A DNA stretch of 10,274 nucleotides from DATKWU01 sp964653685 (lineage in GTDB: Bacteria > Patescibacteriota > Microgenomatia > PFEM01 > JAHIFH01): the NCBI GenBank assembly GCA_964653685.1, contig CAZZHA010000022.1, forward strand, positions 1 through 10,274, written 5' to 3'. A program made the translations under genes and the position numbers. This document shows positions 7,201-10,274 of this stretch, one piece after another. The notes beneath the pieces were generated by a model that worked only from the letters and a program-made list of their open reading frames with translations, was not told the origin of the DNA and ran no database searches. Positions within the stretch are counted from its first letter, which is position 1. Each line of letters starts with the position of its first letter.

Positions 7201-7306
7201 TGGTAATCAAATGAGGAAAAAATTGGATAGTTCAATCCGAAGATATTGTCAGAATAATCATTCAGAGACCAAGAAAAAAGCCCAAACAAATGGCAAGGTT
7301 TCATAA
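7187..7306 (+). CDS. Small basic protein (39 aa) between mraZ and rsmH, unknown function
   Basis: An ATG at 7187 with a near-perfect Shine-Dalgarno opens a 39-codon frame ending in TAA at 7304-7306. It overlaps the end of mraZ by 14 bases and the start of rsmH by 17. The product begins MVRLNGNQMRKKLDSSIRRY and carries six lysines, four arginines and only two acidic residues (net about +8). It has one cysteine (C21) and no membrane segment. I recognise no family. It could be a real small nucleic-acid-binding protein, or a translated leader whose ribosomes reinitiate at the rsmH ATG inside its last codons. The ribosome-binding site is clear; that the peptide itself is functional is inference. 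Confidence 0.5.
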   Translation: MVRLNGNQMRKKLDSSIRRYCQNNHSETKKKAQTNGKVS

Positions 7307-8195
7307 ACCAGTTCTTTTAGAAGAAGTTCTTGAATATTTAAAGGTTAAAAAGGGGGAGAAATATATTGATGCTACCGCCGGTGGCGGTGGGCATACCCAA
7401 GCAATTTTAAAATTAGGTGGAAAAATTTTAGCGATTGATTGTGATCCCGAAGCAGTTAAAGCCGCCAGGGATTACCTGGCTTCAGCCTGCCCTCCAGGTA
7501 AACACTCATTCTGGCGGCTGGTTTCGGGAAATTTCAAGGATCTTAAAGAGATCGCTAAAAAAGAGGGTTTCTCGGAGGTTGCCGGCATCCTCTTTGATTT
7601 AGGGGTTTCTAGTTACCAGCTAGAAACAGAGGGACGCGGTTTCTCGTTTCGAGCCGACGGACCCTTGGATATGAGAATGGACCCAAACTTAAAGGTCACG
7701 GCCGCCGATCTGATTAATGGTTTGAATAAAGGAGAATTAAATGAAATTTTTTCGAAATTTAGTCAGGAACACTATTCTCGACGCCTTGCTGAGGCTATTT
7801 GTCAGTCCCGTCGGTTAAGGCCGATTAGGACCACTGGCGAGTTGGTGGCGGTGATTGAAAAGGCTTTGCCAGGCAAAGCCAAGCGAAAAAGGAAAATCCA
7901 TCCAGCCACCCGAGTTTTTCAGGCTTTGAGAATCGTGGTTAATGACGAACTAAATAATTTAAAAGAGGCTTTGCCTCAAGCTCAGGATCTTTTAAAACCA
8001 AAAGGCAGGCTGGCGATTATCAGTTTTCATTCAGGTGAAGATCGAATCGTTAAACAGTTTTTTAAAGATAAAGAAAGTATTAATCAATTAAGAATAATTA
8101 CTAAAAAGCCAATCAGGCCAACTCTCGAAGAAATTAAGGAAAATCCTCGGAGTCGGAGTGCCAAACTAAGAGTGGCTGAGAAAAAAGAAAAATGA
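7290..8195 (+). CDS. rsmH: 16S rRNA (cytosine(1402)-N(4))-methyltransferase RsmH (MraW)
   Basis: Methylates N4 of C1402 in the 16S rRNA decoding centre using S-adenosylmethionine. The 301 residues show every family block: HKPVLLEE (5-12), DATAGGGGHT (27-36, SAM binding), IDCDPEA (49-55), FDLGVSSYQLE (102-112), RGFSFRADGPLDMRMD (116-131), HYSRRLAEAI (161-170), HPATRVFQALRI (204-215), ISFHSGEDRIVK (244-255) and NPRSRSAKLRVAE (285-297). The usual SFHSLEDR reads SFHSGEDR here. About 58-80 is a few residues longer than in E. coli, and that stretch coincides with a GC-rich nested inverted repeat in the DNA. The start at 7290 lacks a Shine-Dalgarno and lies within the preceding small ORF, so translational coupling is likely. 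The stop overlaps the next ATG. Confidence 0.96.
   Translation: MARFHKPVLLEEVLEYLKVKKGEKYIDATAGGGGHTQAILKLGGKILAIDCDPEAVKAARDYLASACPPGKHSFWRLVSGNFKDLKEIAKKEGFSEVAGILFDLGVSSYQLETEGRGFSFRADGPLDMRMDPNLKVTAADLINGLNKGELNEIFSKFSQEHYSRRLAEAICQSRRLRPIRTTGELVAVIEKALPGKAKRKRKIHPATRVFQALRIVVNDELNNLKEALPQAQDLLKPKGRLAIISFHSGEDRIVKQFFKDKESINQLRIITKKPIRPTLEEIKENPRSRSAKLRVAEKKEK
7460..7519. repeat. Nested inverted repeat (two-tier stem) inside rsmH
   Basis: Outer arms AGCCGCCAG (7460-7468) and CTGGCGGCT (7511-7519) are perfectly complementary over 9 bp. Inner arms TTACCTGG (7472-7479) and CCAGGTAA (7494-7501) pair over 8 bp around a 14-base loop. Two further G-U pairs could extend the outer stem inward. By my count the segment is about 60% GC, well above the surrounding sequence. 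It lies wholly in coding sequence for residues 57-77 of RsmH. Confidence 0.7.
7605..7627. repeat. Inverted repeat in rsmH (8-bp arms, 7-base loop)
   Basis: GTTTCTAG (7605-7612) and CTAGAAAC (7620-7627) are exact reverse complements around TTACCAG. The DNA encodes the conserved GVSSYQLET stretch, so protein constraint may explain part of it. No run of T follows on either strand, so it is not an intrinsic terminator. Confidence 0.55.
7862..7880. repeat. Perfect 19-base palindrome in rsmH
   Basis: GGCTTTGCC (7862-7870), a central A, and GGCAAAGCC (7872-7880). As RNA it could form an 8-bp stem with a CAG loop. It encodes part of KALPGKAKRKRK in the helical insert of RsmH. On the minus strand a TTTT run follows the stem, so it is weakly terminator-like for antisense transcription. 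Confidence 0.6.
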
Positions 8196-8473
8196 AAAAA
8201 ATTAATTTGCCGGTTCTCGTTATCATCCTGGTGGTTGGTTTGACTTTGGGTCAATTACTCCTAACTCATCGATTGGCAACTGACGGGGAAATGGTTAAAG
8301 AATTTGAGCTTAAAGCCGCCAGGTTAGAAGATAAGAACGAGATTTTAAGACAAGAAATTACTCAATTAGGTTCTTTAAGAGAAGTGGCTCAAAAAGCCGA
8401 AAAACTTGGTTTTGTTCATAATTCTCATTTGCTTCATTTCACTCCAGAATTGCCAGTGGCGATGAATTACTAA
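8192..8473 (+). CDS. ftsL: FtsL/DivIC-like septum formation protein
   Basis: Small bitopic division protein that, in the known FtsL-FtsB(DivIC)-FtsQ complex, helps activate septal peptidoglycan synthesis by FtsW-FtsI. The 93 residues have a short basic N-terminus, one transmembrane helix (about 6-24), a charged periplasmic-side coiled coil (about 32-60, EFELKAARLEDKNEILRQEI) and the typical SLREVAQKAEKLGF block (61-74). This last block is shared by FtsL and the DivIC/FtsB family, so sequence alone does not separate them. Position between rsmH and ftsI, the classic place of ftsL, decides the name. The ATG overlaps the rsmH stop (ATGA), and ftsI follows after one base. Confidence 0.85.
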   Translation: MKKINLPVLVIILVVGLTLGQLLLTHRLATDGEMVKEFELKAARLEDKNEILRQEITQLGSLREVAQKAEKLGFVHNSHLLHFTPELPVAMNY

Positions 8474-8474
8474 A

Positions 8475-10211
8475 ATGGAAGGTCGGGCCCGAATAAATTT
8501 TCTGCTTGGTTGCTTTCTAGCCTTTGGTCTTTTGATTATCTTTCGTCTTTATTACTGGCAGATAGTAGCTGGTGATGACTTAGCGGCCGCGGCCGAGGGT
8601 CAATATCAGGTCTCTTTTGAAATCCCGGCCAAACGGGGTCAAATCTTGGCCAGTGATGGTTTTCCTCTGGCCACCACCCAAGAGTCTTATCTTGTTTTTG
8701 CTTCTCTGGCTGATTTGGATAAAAGCCCGGCCGAAATTGCCAGTCAATTGGGACCGATTTTAATTGACGAGGAGCCAGCTACACCAGGCGGTAAATTAGA
8801 CAAAGAAAAAGTCTTGCTAGAGATGGAACAGTTAATTAAGGAAAGATTGAGTCGGACTGATCTGAGTTGGGTCCCCCTGAAACATAAAGAGAGTCGAGCA
8901 GTCAAAGGTGAAATCGAGGCCTTGCTGCTTAAAGGGATTGGTTTTGAGACCGAGCAGAAAAGGAGTTATCCCGAAGGTTCCAGTTCCGCCCATCTTCTGG
9001 GCTTTGTCGGTCAGGACATTAATGGCCGCGACAAGGGTTATTTTGGCTTAGAAGGTTATTACGATCTTGAAGTCAGAGGTCGATCGGGGATTGTTCATCG
9101 GGAAAAAGACGCCGTTGGCCGACCAATCTTAGTGGGAGAAGCTAAAGATGAGGAGCAATACCATGGTCGGGATTTACTAACTACCCTTGACCGAAGCGTC
9201 CAATACATTGTGGAAACGGAACTGGCTAAGGGAATAGAACATTATGGCGCCAAATCAGGCTCAGTGATTGTGATGGAACCAACCGGAGCGATTCTGGCGA
9301 TGGCCGCTTATCCGGCTTATGATCCCGATAAATATGGGCAATATGATAAAGAACTTTTTCCCAATCCGGCCGTCGCTTTTTCCTATGAACCAGGTTCTAC
9401 TTTTAAAATTGCGGTGATGGCCGCGGCCCTTAACGAGGGCGTGGTTAAACCTGAGACCAAATGTGACCAATGTACTGGCCCTAGGGTAATTGGTGAATAC
9501 GTGATTGAAACTTGGAATGAGGAATATCATCCTGACTGCACTATGGTTGATGTTATTAAATATTCGGATAACGTGGGGATGGTTTTTGTTGGTGAAAAAT
9601 TAGGAATTGAAAAATTTACCGAATATCTTGAAAAATTTGGTTTAGGTAAAAAAACTGGGATTGATCTCGAAGATGAGTTGACGCCAGGTTTAAGACCGAA
9701 AAAAAACTGGAGTTTGATTGATTTGGCCACCGCTTCCTTTGGTCAGGGAATTGCCTTGACGCCAATTCAGATGGCCAGGATTGGGGCGGTGATTGCCAAT
9801 GATGGCAAATTATCTCGCCCCTATCTGGTTAAAGAGATTATTGGCGAAGATAAAAAAATTACCATTGAACCTCAAATTCAAGGTGAAGTGATTAGTTCGA
9901 CGACAGCCAAAGTGATGACCGAGATGATGGTTAATGCGGTTGATAACGGTGAAGCCAAATGGGCTAAACCAGCCGGTTACCGGATTGCCGGTAAGACCGG
10001 GACGGCTCAGATTCCGGTAGCTGGCCATTATGATCAGGAAAAAACCATTGCTTCTTTTGTCGGTTTTGCTCCGGCTGATAAGCCTAAATTTGTGATGTTG
10101 ATCACTTTAAGAGAACCCCAGTCTTCACCTTGGGGTTCGGAAACGGCGGCCCCGCTTTGGTTTAAGATTGCTCAAGAATTATTTGATTACTATGGAGTTT
10201 TGCCGGAATAG
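8475..10211 (+). CDS. ftsI: Class B penicillin-binding protein (FtsI/PBP3-like D,D-transpeptidase)
   Basis: Septal peptidoglycan transpeptidase, anchored in the membrane with its catalytic domain outside. Of 578 residues, about 8-30 form the single membrane helix, followed by the pedestal/dimerisation domain with its usual KRGQILASDG (53-62) and GLEGYYD (191-197). The transpeptidase domain runs from about 257 to 570 and contains all three active-site motifs: STFK (308-311, Ser308 nucleophile), SDN (364-366) and KTGT (507-510). Typical surrounding blocks YEPGSTFKIA and ASFGQGIALTPIQ are present. Cysteines C330, C333 and C355 lie between the first two motifs, an uncommon feature outside this type of organism. 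There is no C-terminal PASTA domain. Placement right after ftsL supports FtsI rather than an elongation PBP2. No Shine-Dalgarno is obvious, so coupling to ftsL is likely. Confidence 0.95.
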   Translation: MEGRARINFLLGCFLAFGLLIIFRLYYWQIVAGDDLAAAAEGQYQVSFEIPAKRGQILASDGFPLATTQESYLVFASLADLDKSPAEIASQLGPILIDEEPATPGGKLDKEKVLLEMEQLIKERLSRTDLSWVPLKHKESRAVKGEIEALLLKGIGFETEQKRSYPEGSSSAHLLGFVGQDINGRDKGYFGLEGYYDLEVRGRSGIVHREKDAVGRPILVGEAKDEEQYHGRDLLTTLDRSVQYIVETELAKGIEHYGAKSGSVIVMEPTGAILAMAAYPAYDPDKYGQYDKELFPNPAVAFSYEPGSTFKIAVMAAALNEGVVKPETKCDQCTGPRVIGEYVIETWNEEYHPDCTMVDVIKYSDNVGMVFVGEKLGIEKFTEYLEKFGLGKKTGIDLEDELTPGLRPKKNWSLIDLATASFGQGIALTPIQMARIGAVIANDGKLSRPYLVKEIIGEDKKITIEPQIQGEVISSTTAKVMTEMMVNAVDNGEAKWAKPAGYRIAGKTGTAQIPVAGHYDQEKTIASFVGFAPADKPKFVMLITLREPQSSPWGSETAAPLWFKIAQELFDYYGVLPE

Positions 10212-10247
10212 AGAACTTAAGGAAATTAACCGAATGGTTCTCCGGCA
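10201..10247 (+). other. Stem-loop spanning the ftsI stop codon
   Basis: TGCCG (10201-10205) pairs with CGGCA (10243-10247), and GAGAAC (10211-10216) pairs with GTTCTC (10237-10242). A 5-base bulge (10206-10210) on the left arm contains the first two bases of the TAG stop. The 20-base loop contains TTAAGGAAATTAA, which could close further. No T-run follows, so it is not a standard intrinsic terminator; a transcript-stability, attenuation or coupling element is possible. The window ends 27 bases later without a recognisable next gene. Confidence 0.4.
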
Positions 10248-10274
10248 GTACAGGGTTCATCATTAAGGCAAATT

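Noticed and set aside
9261..10028. Minus-strand open frames opposite ftsI, and others opposite manC, DUF4012, recO and glyS
   Set aside because: None has a recognisable motif or ribosome-binding site, and each lies opposite a gene with full family signatures.
146..10211. Alternative genetic code (UGA as glycine)
   Set aside because: Five genes end in TGA exactly where their families end or the next gene begins, and no in-frame TGA interrupts a conserved domain.
10234..10266. ATG after an AAGGA sequence as start of the next gene
   Set aside because: The frame closes with TAA after 10 codons, and no other frame in the last 60 bases shows a recognisable protein start.
1..10274. CRISPR array, mobile element, tRNA/rRNA or defence system
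   Set aside because: No spaced repeats, transposase or recombinase motifs, cloverleaf or rRNA-like sequence were seen; nearly all bases are taken by housekeeping or envelope genes.

Overview
The window looks like part of a small, tightly packed bacterial genome, most likely from the Candidate Phyla Radiation (Patescibacteria), with a Microgenomates-like flavour. The lineage is inferred from gene content: a DUF4012 membrane protein, a short RecO with no cysteines, a single-chain alpha2-type glycyl-tRNA synthetase, single-pass envelope proteins of unknown function, start/stop overlaps of a few bases and almost no intergenic DNA. All genes are on the + strand. TGA is used as a genuine stop at the ends of five genes, so the UGA-glycine code of Gracilibacteria and Absconditabacteria is not in use.

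Region 1 (1-4562) reads as an envelope-glycan transcription unit with recO at its end. It holds the tail of a family 4 glycosyltransferase, a mannose-1-phosphate guanylyltransferase, a membrane phosphoglycosyl transferase that starts lipid-linked glycan synthesis, a large membrane-anchored DUF4012 protein, and RecO. A run of 100 Ns (2115-2214) interrupts the DUF4012 gene. The same 9 bases flank the gap on both sides in the same codon phase. Collapsing them gives one open frame of 669 codons with an ordinary transmembrane helix, so the gap is probably a scaffolding artefact.

Region 2 (4559-6680) starts with a strong sigma70-type promoter whose predicted transcription start falls almost on the glyS ATG, so the message may be leaderless. 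glyS overlaps a gene for a single-pass, beta-rich extracytoplasmic protein of unknown function.

Region 3 (6681-10274) is the start of a division and cell wall (dcw/mra) cluster: promoter, a 10-bp-periodic TGG repeat array that fits an MraZ operator, mraZ, an unlisted 39-codon basic small ORF behind the best Shine-Dalgarno in the window, rsmH, an ftsL-like gene and ftsI. rsmH carries several perfect inverted repeats, including a nested two-tier stem. A stem-loop spans the ftsI stop codon. No gene-free stretch exceeds about 120 bases and no clear intrinsic terminator is visible.

I found no CRISPR array, transposase, tRNA, rRNA or defence system. The observations most worth checking are the false gap, the small ORF between mraZ and rsmH, the MraZ operator, the possible leaderless glyS transcript and the inverted repeats in rsmH.
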